Source: Arthrobacter citreus | GTDB taxonomy: Bacteria > Bacillota > Bacilli > Bacillales > Bacillaceae_G | DNA length: 64,000 nucleotides | Direction: 5' to 3' | Assembly (NCBI GenBank): GCA_013200995.1 | Contig: CP053688.1 | Location: forward strand, 1,116,001 to 1,180,000 | Shown here: one piece after another, positions 9,484-18,570 of the stretch | How the letters are laid out: every line of letters starts with the position of its first letter | Numbering within the stretch: position 1 is the first letter of the stretch | Made by a program: the position numbers and the translations under genes | Notes under the pieces: generated by a model | The model's input: only the letters and a program-made list of their open reading frames with translations | Database searches by the model: none | What the model was told of the DNA's origin: nothing

Positions 9484-12400
9484 TTAAGTTAATTGCATTA
9501 ATATATTTGGATCTTTAATTTTTTGATCTTGAGCTAATAACACGATTTTTGATAGGATTTCTGCTGTTTTAGGATCCTCATCAATAAACGGTAAAAAGAC
9601 CTTTCCTCTATGCTGTGAATGTACTGGGATAATGTATAATGATCCTTTTGCATCCTTAAATGCGTTTCCACTTCCAAGATGTACGTTATACTCTCCAAGT
9701 TTACCTTTAATTTTTGCATGATTTTGAGAGAATTCTACATTCGTGACATTCATCAATCTTAGAGACTCATGAATAATCGCCTTTCTCATTTCGATAGTAG
9801 ATAAACTAGCTTCAGGATCAACTCCTCCTACGTGAGCGATACTAACAACCAAATCAAGATCTCTCATTACTTCCGAGTAGATAATTTTAGGTATTTGTTC
9901 AATTGAAATATTTTCATCTGTTTTGCGATTAAAAAATTCAATTGTCTCTATAGTAGGTGCCTCAACATCTGAAGGTGAGAACCAATCCGCAACAGCAAAA
10001 AATCTTGCAATAATATTTTCTTTATAATAAACCTTTTGAAGCCCCTCTTCGTAGCTTGCCGTCCATAAACGACTCTTTAATAAAGAAACCGTTTTTCTTG
10101 GCTGAACTTGATGACCTGCATAACGTCTAGATACCTTTCCATTCGTTAATTCATCAATTGTAGGTAAATACAATTCTCTGAACACTTGTTTAAAAGGCTG
10201 AACAATCTTATGTTCAAAAATAAATCTCTGACATACACTCCACATTCCACTTTCATACAAATGAATAGGATGAGCAATTTTCAGAATATCAGAATCTGCC
10301 AGTTGGTATTCTTCCCCATTCGGACTAATCATTTTGTTATCTTCAAAAAATCCTAACTTATAATCATTCACAAATATAAGCTTGTTCAGTAATTGATTGA
10401 CAATCAAATTGTTAGTCAAATTGTTCATTTCTTTAACAGTAAAAGTTGTTTCTGAAACCATAGAGCGTTCTAATTCTGTCTTCGCTCTTCTTAATTGTTC
10501 TTTAATTTCTTTCTTTACTTCATTTATTTTCAGAATATACTCATGCTTTTTATATTTTGCTGGAACAGATTTTATCATCTTATCTTTGTTTTGGATTGAT
10601 AAGCTCACATTTTCCTTTTCATTAAATGTAAGCTTTACTATAAGATCATCAATCTGTTTCGGTTCAAAGTAGGTAATATATTCTTCAGCCTTTTTAGATT
10701 CTAAATCCCAAGTCATTCGAATCGTATCTGAAAACCCTGCGTTTCTAGCTAGATTTCCTAATGCAATTTCGACTATTTTTGCTTCAGAAGCTCTTCTTTG
10801 AGCTCCGAATTGCTTACTTTCCTTTAAGAATTGCTGGATTAATTCATAGCGACTTACTAAGTCTTTTGTATTTGAATCATCTAATGGAACTAAACTATAG
10901 CATAATAAATGTTCTTTATTTCTCTTATCTATAACTGATTTTTTCAGATTATCTAATTTTAACTTACCTAATACAGCATCTGCGAATAATTGTGATCTAC
11001 GGTGATTTGACCCACCAGAAATATATTTAGCACAATCATAAAGAATTACAAAACGCTCTGATCCTAATTCTTCATACGCCTCATTAAACCAATTAAGATC
11101 AAATGCACCATCATTAAATTGAATTGGATCGATTGGAGAATATTGTGCTACAATAGCTGCTTTTTGGTCATCAAAATCTTCATTAATATGTGCATGGAAA
11201 TACCAGGCAGCACTTTTTAAACCGCTCCAATTTAAATATTCAGAGACTAAATCAACCCATTGTGGTGCATACATTGCAGCTTCAAGTAAACGTTTATCTG
11301 AAATCTCTTTTCCTTTAAATAATTGAGTGAAAAGTTCGAGGTTATCATTTTTACTTGGATAACATCCTTTTAACAATGAACTGAACGATTCTTTTTTCGA
11401 AATTTCATTACCACCTGAGTAATAATAACCACGAACGAAACCTTCTTCTTCAAGTCTCTCAAGAATTTGAACAAAGTAATTTGCTCCTTCAAAATAATGA
11501 ATTCCATCTGCAAAATTCGTTACATTCGTTGCTAAATCCCCACGTTCTAACTCAATCTCCAGCACTCTATTTAATACTTTAGTTACTACTGGCGTTATTT
11601 CTGGGTACTTCTTCATTAAATCACTATTTTCATGATAGACTTCTCTGAAGAACTTATTATGTTTTTTATCACATAAAATTCCTTTAAGTAGTTCATTTTC
11701 ATCAATTACATTTAAAACAAAGGCACGTATTAAATCCTCTGGTGAGTGTTTAAATAAACGCTTATTACAGTAATGGTAAAGATAATTTTTATATTCAAAG
11801 TATTGTATAAATGATTGGTCGTCATAAATAGATTCTTCTAACCATTCAATTAACGATTCAGTCAAATAATCATAAATCTTTAGCCAATTAGTTCCATCAG
11901 GTATGAGTAAAGTAAATGACTTTAATTGATTTAGTAGATAATGAAACTTTTCTTCTTTTGGAATGTCTTCAAAATAAGCTTGAATAATACAGCTAATTTG
12001 TTCATGATACTGTTGTTCTTTAAACATTTTATTTACTTTCTTAAAGCTTGAAATAGGATAAAATGATGAAAGTAAGTCTTTCTGCCAGTCTTTTAATGGT
12101 GCCGTATTTTCTGCTTCAGTTAAATCATAGTTTCTATACCTATAATCCCAAGTGTTAAGTGTAGAAAAATAATATTTAATTAGATAGCTACTATTTAAAT
12201 AAAACCATACTTCTACTATTTGATACGTATTTAGATGACTAGCATCTAAATATTCTTTCCAAACATCTGTTAATGGTAATTGGTCAATCCATTTCAAATT
12301 ATCTTTTAAATTATAATGTCGGACCAATTCTAAATAACTACCTAATAAAACGGTATTTTTCTGTCCATCCCAATCTTCAATTTCAAATTCATAATCTCTA

Positions 12401-14406
12401 TTTTCATGAATTAATTCAGATAGACCATTTAAAAATGAACCTATTTTATTTTCACTAAGAGTAAACCATTCTTGTTGCTTAAAGGGTTCTTCAATTTTAA
12501 GCTTATGTAATGATCTAATTTTAGTAGGATCGTATAAACCAAATCCATTTTTATCGTTCCATTCTTGTTTCGTTAATTTTTCAATTTGTAACCGCTCATT
12601 ATCAGTTGGCTTCGTTATTAAAGTAAGTAATTCCTTATATTGTTCAAAGTTCGAGCTATGTAGCTTATTTTCTTTCGTTTGATTCACAATATCTAAAGCA
12701 CCAAGTCGTTGCGGAGCTTTCTTACTACTAAGTAATCGTTTTAACGAATCCGTTAGTTGCTCTTCTTTAAGCTTTAAAAGTAAATGAATCGCTTCTTTTC
12801 GAATTAATGGTGTTTTAAGAGCAAGTAGTGACTCAATTCGAGGTATATCAGAGTCGTTTAATTTTAATTTTTTAATTTTTTTGATTGCCTCTTCTCTTAT
12901 AATTACGCTTCTATCCGATAAAGCATTAAAAAGATATTCCTTTTGATCTTGATCATCATAATTCACAATAAAGTAATTTAAAAACTGTGATCTTGTATCA
13001 GTTGTCATATGTTTTTTGTAATCCATTAACTTAGTAATCCAATTATGATCTAGGTCATATGCCGTTAAATAAATTAAAATTTGTATGATTGTATCAGGTG
13101 AATAAGTTATTTCCATTTGTTTAAATGCGTTTGAACTTAATGCTTTATTTTCCTTTGGACCATTCTCCAACAGATTACAAAAATACATAAACTGTTTTTC
13201 TCGAACTTTTTTATCATTTAAAAGTGGTTCTTTGTAATATAAAAATTTATTTTCTTTCTCACTTAAATAGTTATATCGGGTCGAACAACTGTATGGATAA
13301 TTAGTTATTGTCCATGCTTGCAATTCAAAATCCGATTGTTCTATATGATGATGTAAGAGTGAATAAACAAGCGATTCATTTTCTAATTGAGCAATGAAAT
13401 AATGTGCAACGACTTTTTGATAATGCTCACCATTTGATAGGATATGTCTGATCTCATTGATCAAGTCAGTTTCCTCATATACGCCTTTTGCCCATAAAGA
13501 AATATACAATTTATCAACATTATTTTCTGAATGCCATTCATTACGGATTTCTTCATTCCTTAAAGCAATCGAAATATTGGTCATAAATTGATTGATAATT
13601 CTTTTGTTATTTGCTTCAAAATCAAGTCCCGTCCAAACGGCAATCGCTCTGACTATTGAACTGAAACGGGTTAAATTATTTTCAATGATAACCTGAAAAA
13701 GATAACTCATACCTTCAATAGTACCTTCGTCCATCGATTCAACAATGTTTTGTCTTAAGCCTTCTTGTAATCCCGCTGCTAATAGTAATTTCCCTAAAAT
13801 TTCATAGCTTTCTGGCTTATGAGATTTAAACATCCCTTCAATCATCCATCTACTTAGTAAAGCAGTGTTATTTTCACCAAATATGATTTCGTTTAATGCA
13901 TTTTTTATTTCTTCATTATCATGATCAAGTTCATAAGCAATGTAGTCACTTAATATTGAATGATAATAGTATTGATCTGTTAGTTCAGTTGTTGACGTTA
14001 GGATTGACGTTAAAGACACATCGTGCTGTTTCCATCGAATTAATGACATTGCTTTTCCGATGATTCTATTAGTATGTACTGCAAGATCTTTCGTTCGAAA
14101 CGGCCGTCTTTGATAGCTATTTGCATATGGATAGTCAACAACATGATCGATGATATAAGTAATTACTTTTAATTCATCTTCACCTAATATGGCTTTAATG
14201 ATTTCTCTAATTGGTTCAAAACGATCTTTAGTAGTTGAATCTTGACTATTTATTAATTCTTTTTTAATAGGATAAACATAATCATCATAGTAATAAGTAT
14301 CTTTTTTAGCGCCATTAATCAGTAATCTAGCAATTCTTAACTGTGTACCATTAAATACGTCTAATTTTTCTTCTAATCTTTGAAAATATTCTTTATTTTG
14401 TTCCAT
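9484..14406 (-). CDS. giant DUF4132 (MolR/YehI-like) protein
   Basis: A 1640-residue cytoplasmic protein without signal peptide or transmembrane segment. The N-terminal two thirds are alpha-helical, with HEAT-like repeats (clear around residues 480-580: SVIIREEAIKKIKKL, TPLIRKEAIHLLLKL). The last about 220 residues match DUF4132: RRYAGHQVQPRKTVSLLKSR, DLVVSIAHVGGVDPEAS, a GKLGEYNVHLGSG segment and KVFLPFIDEDPKTAEILSK. DUF4132 proteins such as E. coli YehI/MolR accompany MoxR-type ATPase/VWA clusters in enterobacteria, and their biochemical role is not established. Here the only partner is the 139-residue gene 13 bases upstream. ATG follows AAAGGAC. The reading frame is intact over 4.9 kb, which argues for selection. 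Function unknown. Confidence 0.85.
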   Translation of the reverse strand: MEQNKEYFQRLEEKLDVFNGTQLRIARLLINGAKKDTYYYDDYVYPIKKELINSQDSTTKDRFEPIREIIKAILGEDELKVITYIIDHVVDYPYANSYQRRPFRTKDLAVHTNRIIGKAMSLIRWKQHDVSLTSILTSTTELTDQYYYHSILSDYIAYELDHDNEEIKNALNEIIFGENNTALLSRWMIEGMFKSHKPESYEILGKLLLAAGLQEGLRQNIVESMDEGTIEGMSYLFQVIIENNLTRFSSIVRAIAVWTGLDFEANNKRIINQFMTNISIALRNEEIRNEWHSENNVDKLYISLWAKGVYEETDLINEIRHILSNGEHYQKVVAHYFIAQLENESLVYSLLHHHIEQSDFELQAWTITNYPYSCSTRYNYLSEKENKFLYYKEPLLNDKKVREKQFMYFCNLLENGPKENKALSSNAFKQMEITYSPDTIIQILIYLTAYDLDHNWITKLMDYKKHMTTDTRSQFLNYFIVNYDDQDQKEYLFNALSDRSVIIREEAIKKIKKLKLNDSDIPRIESLLALKTPLIRKEAIHLLLKLKEEQLTDSLKRLLSSKKAPQRLGALDIVNQTKENKLHSSNFEQYKELLTLITKPTDNERLQIEKLTKQEWNDKNGFGLYDPTKIRSLHKLKIEEPFKQQEWFTLSENKIGSFLNGLSELIHENRDYEFEIEDWDGQKNTVLLGSYLELVRHYNLKDNLKWIDQLPLTDVWKEYLDASHLNTYQIVEVWFYLNSSYLIKYYFSTLNTWDYRYRNYDLTEAENTAPLKDWQKDLLSSFYPISSFKKVNKMFKEQQYHEQISCIIQAYFEDIPKEEKFHYLLNQLKSFTLLIPDGTNWLKIYDYLTESLIEWLEESIYDDQSFIQYFEYKNYLYHYCNKRLFKHSPEDLIRAFVLNVIDENELLKGILCDKKHNKFFREVYHENSDLMKKYPEITPVVTKVLNRVLEIELERGDLATNVTNFADGIHYFEGANYFVQILERLEEEGFVRGYYYSGGNEISKKESFSSLLKGCYPSKNDNLELFTQLFKGKEISDKRLLEAAMYAPQWVDLVSEYLNWSGLKSAAWYFHAHINEDFDDQKAAIVAQYSPIDPIQFNDGAFDLNWFNEAYEELGSERFVILYDCAKYISGGSNHRRSQLFADAVLGKLKLDNLKKSVIDKRNKEHLLCYSLVPLDDSNTKDLVSRYELIQQFLKESKQFGAQRRASEAKIVEIALGNLARNAGFSDTIRMTWDLESKKAEEYITYFEPKQIDDLIVKLTFNEKENVSLSIQNKDKMIKSVPAKYKKHEYILKINEVKKEIKEQLRRAKTELERSMVSETTFTVKEMNNLTNNLIVNQLLNKLIFVNDYKLGFFEDNKMISPNGEEYQLADSDILKIAHPIHLYESGMWSVCQRFIFEHKIVQPFKQVFRELYLPTIDELTNGKVSRRYAGHQVQPRKTVSLLKSRLWTASYEEGLQKVYYKENIIARFFAVADWFSPSDVEAPTIETIEFFNRKTDENISIEQIPKIIYSEVMRDLDLVVSIAHVGGVDPEASLSTIEMRKAIIHESLRLMNVTNVEFSQNHAKIKGKLGEYNVHLGSGNAFKDAKGSLYIIPVHSQHRGKVFLPFIDEDPKTAEILSKIVLLAQDQKIKDPNILMQLT

Positions 14407-14419
14407 ATTAAAGTCCTTT

Positions 14420-14839
14420 CTACCACATACGGCCCGACAGCATTGTTAATTTTATAAATGCAATCTCATCATTTTCATTTAATTCTATGTTTTCTTGAAG
14501 ACTTTCTATTTCTTTATCGTTTAAAAATACTTTAAACAGACCATCTTGAAATGCTTGTAAAGCATTTGCAATTGCTTCATTTAGATCAACGATCGTGTCA
14601 TTATATTTTAAATCAAACCCAATCTTTCCAACTGTCGATTTCAAGTTTATTTCGTCTTCAGTTAAATATGGAAGAAACAGAAAATCAATTTCTTTTTGAT
14701 TATATGTATTTACATTTATTGAAATTAGTTCTTTTACTAATTCTTCAAGATTTAAAGGTATATTATCAATTTCAAAAGGTTTTTTTTCTAAAAAGCCTTT
14801 TCGTCTAGATAAACTTTTTAACGTAATCACAATCTGCAT
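14420..14839 (-). CDS. 139-residue partner of the DUF4132 protein, possibly beta-grasp-like
   Basis: First gene of the two-gene operon, with AGGAGA seven bases before the ATG. It has no signal peptide or membrane segment. Parts of the sequence resemble the beta-grasp pattern of ThiS, MoaD and ubiquitin: an opening strand (MQIVITLKS), a second strand running into a helix (FEIDNIPLNLEELVKELI), and at the C-terminus FKVFLNDKEI then ELNENDEIAFIKLTMLSG, where DEIAFI-SG recalls the GDEVAFIPPVSGG end of MoaD. A roughly 45-residue middle segment is extra. The last residues are SGRMW, not GG, so direct adenylation or conjugation would need trimming. The fold is an inference from pattern only. It is certainly a real gene given its ribosome binding site, spacing and codon use. 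Confidence 0.8.
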   Translation of the reverse strand: MQIVITLKSLSRRKGFLEKKPFEIDNIPLNLEELVKELISINVNTYNQKEIDFLFLPYLTEDEINLKSTVGKIGFDLKYNDTIVDLNEAIANALQAFQDGLFKVFLNDKEIESLQENIELNENDEIAFIKLTMLSGRMW

Positions 14840-15106
14840 CTGTATCTTCTCCTAAATGGTGATAACTTAATTTTAGACGATTATTCTAGAACTTGAAATC
14901 TATTAATTTTTAAAAGTAATGATGCAATCTTTTTAAAAACTATACGTGCTAATTATACAGAACTAAAAATTATATAAATATTCGGAATGAGATGGTGAAA
15001 TAAGTTATATTAAATACTTAGATGATGCTGATTTTAAAAAAGCAATGAGTAAGTAAAGTACCTACTATAAAGAAAAGATCGTTTTACAAAAATGTGTAGA
15101 AATTTC

Positions 15107-15130
15107 AGCACTACAATTGTGGTGCTTTTT
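15107..15130 (+). terminator. terminator-like hairpin
   Basis: AGCACTAC-AATT-GTGGTGCT followed by TTTTTATTTT. No intact plus-strand gene precedes it, so it may mark the end of a lost gene. Confidence 0.6.
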
Positions 15131-15182
15131 ATTTTGCATAAATTACTTATAAATTTGGTTTTTTGCAGTATTTTTTTACAAT

Positions 15183-15214
15183 CAAAAAAGAGCAGAATCA
15201 TCGGCTCTTTTTTG
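15183..15214 (-). terminator. terminator of uppP
   Basis: CAAAAAAGAGC and GCTCTTTTTTG form a stem with A and T runs on both sides. It lies just past the uppP stop codon. Confidence 0.8.
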
Positions 15215-15229
15215 GTTCGCTTTATAAAA

Positions 15230-16009
15230 TTAAAATATCTTTAAATACTGAAGTACGACGATACTAACACCTAAAAAAACTACATAATAACCAAATATAT
15301 TCAGCGATTGCTTTTTTAATAAGTTAATCATCCAACTGATAGCTAAATAACCGAATAATGCTGAAGCTAAAGTTCCGAGGAATAAAGGAAAAAACGCGAT
15401 TTGTTCGGCATTTCCACCTAATAAGTCTTTCCCCTGAAAGACAATTCCACCTAAAATTGCAGGAGTTGATAATAAGAAGGAAAAATAAGCAGCGCTTTTT
15501 CGTTCCATGCCTTTGAATAAGGCTGCAGCAATCGTTAATCCTGAACGAGAAACAGCTGGGAAAATAGCAAGTGCTTGAAATGAACCGATGAATAAAGCAT
15601 CGACCCATGTAAGCTCCTCCATTGTTTTCTTCCCTTTTCTCCTTTTATCTGCAATAAATAAAACTATTCCTGTAAAGATAAACTCCCAGCCAATTGTTTT
15701 CCCTGAAACGGAAATTTCATCGAAAAAATCTTTAAATAATAATCCAACAAAAACAGCGGGTAAAGTTCCTACAAATAATAATAATGTTAATTTTGAAAAT
15801 GGTTTTTTAATTAAACTTTTCCATTCTTTACTGTAAAATACAAAAACAGCTAATAAAGTCCCAATATGCATTAAAGTATCTAATAATAGACCTGCTTCAT
15901 CTAATCCAAATAAATGTCTACCAAGATACAAGTGGCCTGTACTACTAATCGGTAGAAATTCAGTTAGCCCTTGAATGATGCCTAAAATAATTGCTTCAAA
16001 ACCAGACAT
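15230..16009 (-). CDS. uppP: undecaprenyl-diphosphatase UppP (BacA)
   Basis: An integral membrane enzyme of 259 residues that dephosphorylates undecaprenyl diphosphate to recycle the lipid carrier of peptidoglycan and teichoic acid synthesis. It confers bacitracin tolerance in this family. Both signature motifs are present: EFLPISSTGH near the N-terminus and VSRSGLT in the middle, with about eight hydrophobic segments. The open frame extends to 16027, but AAAGGAGT lies inside that extension, seven bases before the ATG at 16009, so the shorter start (MSGFEAI) is chosen. Monocistronic with its own terminator. Confidence 0.95.
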   Translation of the reverse strand: MSGFEAIILGIIQGLTEFLPISSTGHLYLGRHLFGLDEAGLLLDTLMHIGTLLAVFVFYSKEWKSLIKKPFSKLTLLLFVGTLPAVFVGLLFKDFFDEISVSGKTIGWEFIFTGIVLFIADKRRKGKKTMEELTWVDALFIGSFQALAIFPAVSRSGLTIAAALFKGMERKSAAYFSFLLSTPAILGGIVFQGKDLLGGNAEQIAFFPLFLGTLASALFGYLAISWMINLLKKQSLNIFGYYVVFLGVSIVVLQYLKIF

Positions 16010-16083
16010 AATCAATACTCCTTTCATTCAAATTAGTAAATTATATGCAAAAATCATTCAATTCTTGTCCAAATTAAAAAATA

Positions 16084-16111
16084 AAAAAGCATCTAATTAT
16101 AGATGCTTTTT
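16084..16111 (-). terminator. terminator overlapping the end of the HMG-CoA-lyase-like gene
   Basis: AAAAAGCATCTA-ATTA-TAGATGCTTTTT is a 12-bp perfect stem. It overlaps the last codons (KKHL and stop) of the gene at 16097, and the symmetric A/T flanks allow both directions. Confidence 0.8.
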
Positions 16112-16963
16112 AGTTGGTAATAAATTACTTGATACTTCTTCTATTTGTTGAGCAGAAATATATTTTGTAGCAGCAAGTAGTTTTAATTCATTTACACCAG
16201 TACCGATCTCAAGCTTATGTAAAAATGAAATTAAGTCTTCAGATGGAATACATCCACCGAACCCTCCATTTGCTGTCACAAACCGCTGAACACCATAAGA
16301 GAGAGTCGTGAAAATATTCGAAATGGCACATCCAGAAGTATTATTAAATTGCATTGAACAACGCTCTTTCGGTATTTTCACTAGTAAATCTTCTAAAAAC
16401 AACTTAACTTTATACGGTGTTGCCATGCCACCTGAATCAACAAATGCTACTTCATCCACTCCATCATCTACTAATAGTGTTGCTAATTCTATTGCTTTTT
16501 GATGACTAACATTTTCATATGGAGAACTAAATGTCGTCGATAGATAAACACGGGTCTTTTTTTCATAATCTTTCGTTACTGACGTCATCTTTTTTATATC
16601 ATATAGTGATTGTTTTATAGAACATTTATTTACGTTTAAATTAACGGTTTCATTTGAAGCTATAAAAAAATTGATTTCATCTGCATCTACTACAAATGCT
16701 CTTGTTAGACTTCGCTTATTTGGAATTAAGACGCCGTATTTTAAGTTCTTATCTCTTTTTAACTTCAAAGCTAACTCAGTAGCTTCATTAAATTGTTGTT
16801 TATTTGCAGAATGCATTAAAGTAGTTACTTCAATGTGATTTAATCCACTATCAATTAGACGGCTAATCCATTGCAATTTTTGCTCAATCGATAATCGTGA
16901 TCCATATTGAAAATTAATACGAGGTCCAATTTCATGAATAAATACAGACTGAGGTATGTTCAA
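16097..16963 (-). CDS. HMG-CoA-lyase-like TIM-barrel protein lacking metal ligands
   Basis: A 288-residue homologue of hydroxymethylglutaryl-CoA lyase (HMGL-like DRE-TIM barrel). Landmarks align through the length: HEIGPR at the start, HIEVTTLMH, VLIPNKRSL, TRVYLSTTFSSPYE, VAFVDSGG and GGFGGC. Key residues are changed: the metal-binding Asp after GPR (GPRD in active enzymes) is Ile, and the HFHDT motif that supplies two His ligands reads MQFNNT. The glycine-rich loop after the catalytic GGC, normally continuing PYAPGSSGN, is shortened to GGCIPSED. The catalytic-type Cys and the EVTT Glu remain. Lyase activity with Mg or Mn is therefore unlikely; a new role or pseudoenzyme is inferred. It stands alone, not in a leucine or butanoate operon. 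ATG start. The family is certain, the function not. Confidence 0.85.
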   Translation of the reverse strand: MNIPQSVFIHEIGPRINFQYGSRLSIEQKLQWISRLIDSGLNHIEVTTLMHSANKQQFNEATELALKLKRDKNLKYGVLIPNKRSLTRAFVVDADEINFFIASNETVNLNVNKCSIKQSLYDIKKMTSVTKDYEKKTRVYLSTTFSSPYENVSHQKAIELATLLVDDGVDEVAFVDSGGMATPYKVKLFLEDLLVKIPKERCSMQFNNTSGCAISNIFTTLSYGVQRFVTANGGFGGCIPSEDLISFLHKLEIGTGVNELKLLAATKYISAQQIEEVSSNLLPTKKHL

Positions 16964-17355
16964 TATGATCGACTCCTATTCTACTTTAAATTTTTACAAA
17001 TCTAGCTCTCATAATTGCCCTTGTAACATTTTATTGAATCGAAATCTATTTATGATAGATAACATAGAAACTATAAATAAAAAAAATCGCCGAATGGCGA
17101 GCTTTTAGGTGAAGATAGAGGGATAGTTGCACTTATGCTTAATTCTTAAAATTGGAAACTACGTCGATTGTTTCTTCTCCGCTGCCAATGTGCACTTTCT
17201 TAATGTATAAAAAACTCTTGATAAAAATATCAAGAGTTTTTTATTAGAAAATAGTTTTTTTAAAAAAAAGTGAAATTACCAGTTTTTGCATAAAAATGCA
17301 ATTTTCATTTTATAAACCCTGGTATTTTTGGAAGAATATACATGAAAGTGGAAAG
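16964..17355. other. non-coding region with two hairpins
   Basis: About 390 bases. A small hairpin (CGCC-GAAT-GGCG, about 17090-17101) and a strong terminator at 17209-17242 are visible. Between them, on the minus strand, a short frame (about 17145-17205) encodes KKVHIGSGEETIDVVSNFKN then a stop, without a start codon. It may be a gene remnant. Confidence 0.4.
17209..17242. terminator. strong bidirectional terminator
   Basis: A perfect 15-bp stem (AAAAAACTCTTGATA/TATCAAGAGTTTTTT) with a 4-base loop. It probably ends the minus-strand gene at 17356. Confidence 0.85.
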
Positions 17356-17763
17356 TTATACCTCTAAGTCTTCCCCTTCTTCAATTACATGGAATAATAG
17401 ATGAACTAAATGATGAATTGAACTTGATGCATCTAATTCAACTTCTTCTTCTTCAGCTGTTTCATCAATAAATTCTAAATCATTTAAGTATAAAGCCATA
17501 AACTCATAGTAATCCTTCATTGCAAATGAATAGCAAGCAACTGGATCTTCATCTTCCTCATTATATTGCAGAACTAAATGCGATACATTCCCATCATTAT
17601 CTTCGGAATCTAAAAATACGAAAAATCCGATATTTGTATCGATTTCAAATAAATGTCTAGTTCCGCCTTCTGTAGATTTATGGTACTCTTCATCATTCAG
17701 CTTTTGGATTAACATATTATCTACATTATCTTCTTTGTGAAACGTAACATTAAATGATTTCAT
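17356..17763 (-). CDS. hypothetical acidic protein
   Basis: A 135-residue very acidic cytoplasmic protein with no signal peptide or membrane segment. Its middle contains strand-like segments (IGFFVFLDSED, SHLVLQYNEED), followed by a Glu-rich linker (about 101-108) and a helical His-containing tail (SIHHLVHLLFHVIEEG). I do not recognise a family with confidence. The ATG is preceded by AAAGGAGT. It lies divergent from the small spore protein gene and has its own terminator. It resembles small cytosolic proteins conserved in Bacillus, but that is only an impression. Confidence 0.65.
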   Translation of the reverse strand: MKSFNVTFHKEDNVDNMLIQKLNDEEYHKSTEGGTRHLFEIDTNIGFFVFLDSEDNDGNVSHLVLQYNEEDEDPVACYSFAMKDYYEFMALYLNDLEFIDETAEEEEVELDASSSIHHLVHLLFHVIEEGEDLEV

Positions 17764-17893
17764 TTTAAAACTCCTTTTATATGTATTAATAAACGCATGA
17801 CTTCATTATGTAACATTCCCTATTTTATAGCAATTATTTCCATAATTAAAAAAATGAATAAAAGGAAAATCTACAATAAAAGGAGTGAGTTTG

Positions 17894-18145
17894 ATGAGTA
17901 GAAATAATAAAATCTTAGTTCCTGAATCTAGAAAAGCAATGGACGCACTAAAAGCAAAAGTAATGAATACCTCTAACCCTGAAGATGCAAAGTTCGAAGC
18001 AGCTGAGGAAGTTGGTGTTCCTTTAACTAAAGGATATAATGGCAATCTATCGGCTCATCAAAATGGTAAAGTTGGCGGACGAATCGGTGGGAATATGGTG
18101 AAGGAATTAGTTAGGATGGCTCAGGAGAATTTGAATAAACAGTGA
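17894..18145 (+). CDS. alpha/beta-type small acid-soluble spore protein
   Basis: An 83-residue DNA-binding spore protein of the SASP alpha/beta family, which coats and protects spore DNA and is degraded by the GPR protease at germination. Recognisable parts: LVPESRKAMDALKAKV at the N-terminus, a GPR-site-like KFEAAEEVGVPL (the usual site is KFEIASEFGV, so this is a variant), and NGKVGGRIGGNMVKELVRMA in the second DNA-binding half. The frame is open from a GTG at 17885, but AAAGGAGTGAG precedes the ATG at 17894, which I take as the start. Forespore expression is expected from the family; no clear sigma-G boxes were found. Confidence 0.9.
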   Translation: MSRNNKILVPESRKAMDALKAKVMNTSNPEDAKFEAAEEVGVPLTKGYNGNLSAHQNGKVGGRIGGNMVKELVRMAQENLNKQ

Positions 18146-18333
18146 GCTGTATAGTGTAAATTGTTTAACGTGTTATGTTATCTAAATTGTAATCACTTGT
18201 GTTTTAAGAAAATAGATTAAATACTTATTAATCATCTACTTTCTCATTATGCAGGTGATTTTTTATTGTTAGGATTTTGACAGTTATTCATTCTACTAAC
18301 AGTTTTGATACCGATTTGTACAATAAAAAAGGA

Positions 18334-18396
18334 GCATCTACAAGCAATTTACGAAAAAGTTAAAAATAACTAATTAAGGTAAATTACAATAGATGC
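18334..18396. repeat. imperfect inverted repeat / long hairpin
   Basis: Arms 18334-18352 and 18379-18396 share GCATCTA and AATTTAC at both ends with a mismatched bulge between, enclosing about 26 bases. It could be an RNA hairpin or a miniature-element remnant. Confidence 0.5.
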
Positions 18397-18501
18397 CCAA
18401 AGAATTTAAGGGGTTTTAAGGTTTTCATGCCTTATTGATAAAATTGTGTTACAAATACATATTAGCATATAAGTTTGTGAAAGTATAAACAATATATCCA
18501 A

Positions 18502-18517
18502 AGTGTATACAAAAAAT
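18502..18517. repeat. left arm of 16-bp inverted repeat
   Basis: AGTGTATACAAAAAAT at 18502-18517 is repeated exactly, inverted, at 18952-18967. The pair brackets the gene at 18571-18888. The core GTATAC is itself a palindrome. Confidence 0.8.
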
Positions 18518-18570
18518 GTGGAAATTACAGACACATACACAAAGCCAAAGTGACTTTGATTTTATTTAAA

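Larger units (their letters stand above)
14840..15229. other. non-coding region between the DUF4132 operon and uppP
   Basis: About 390 bases. A short frame around 15000-15056 encoding YIKYLDDADFKKAMSK then a stop may be the tail of a lost gene. Two hairpins follow and are listed separately. No promoter could be assigned with confidence. Confidence 0.4.
18146..18570. other. non-coding region after the SASP gene
   Basis: About 425 bases. A weak terminator-like hairpin (about 18228-18263, ATCATCT/AGGTGAT then T run) follows the SASP gene. A larger imperfect inverted repeat (18334-18396) and one arm of a 16-bp inverted repeat (18502-18517) are listed separately. No coding frame was seen. Confidence 0.5.
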
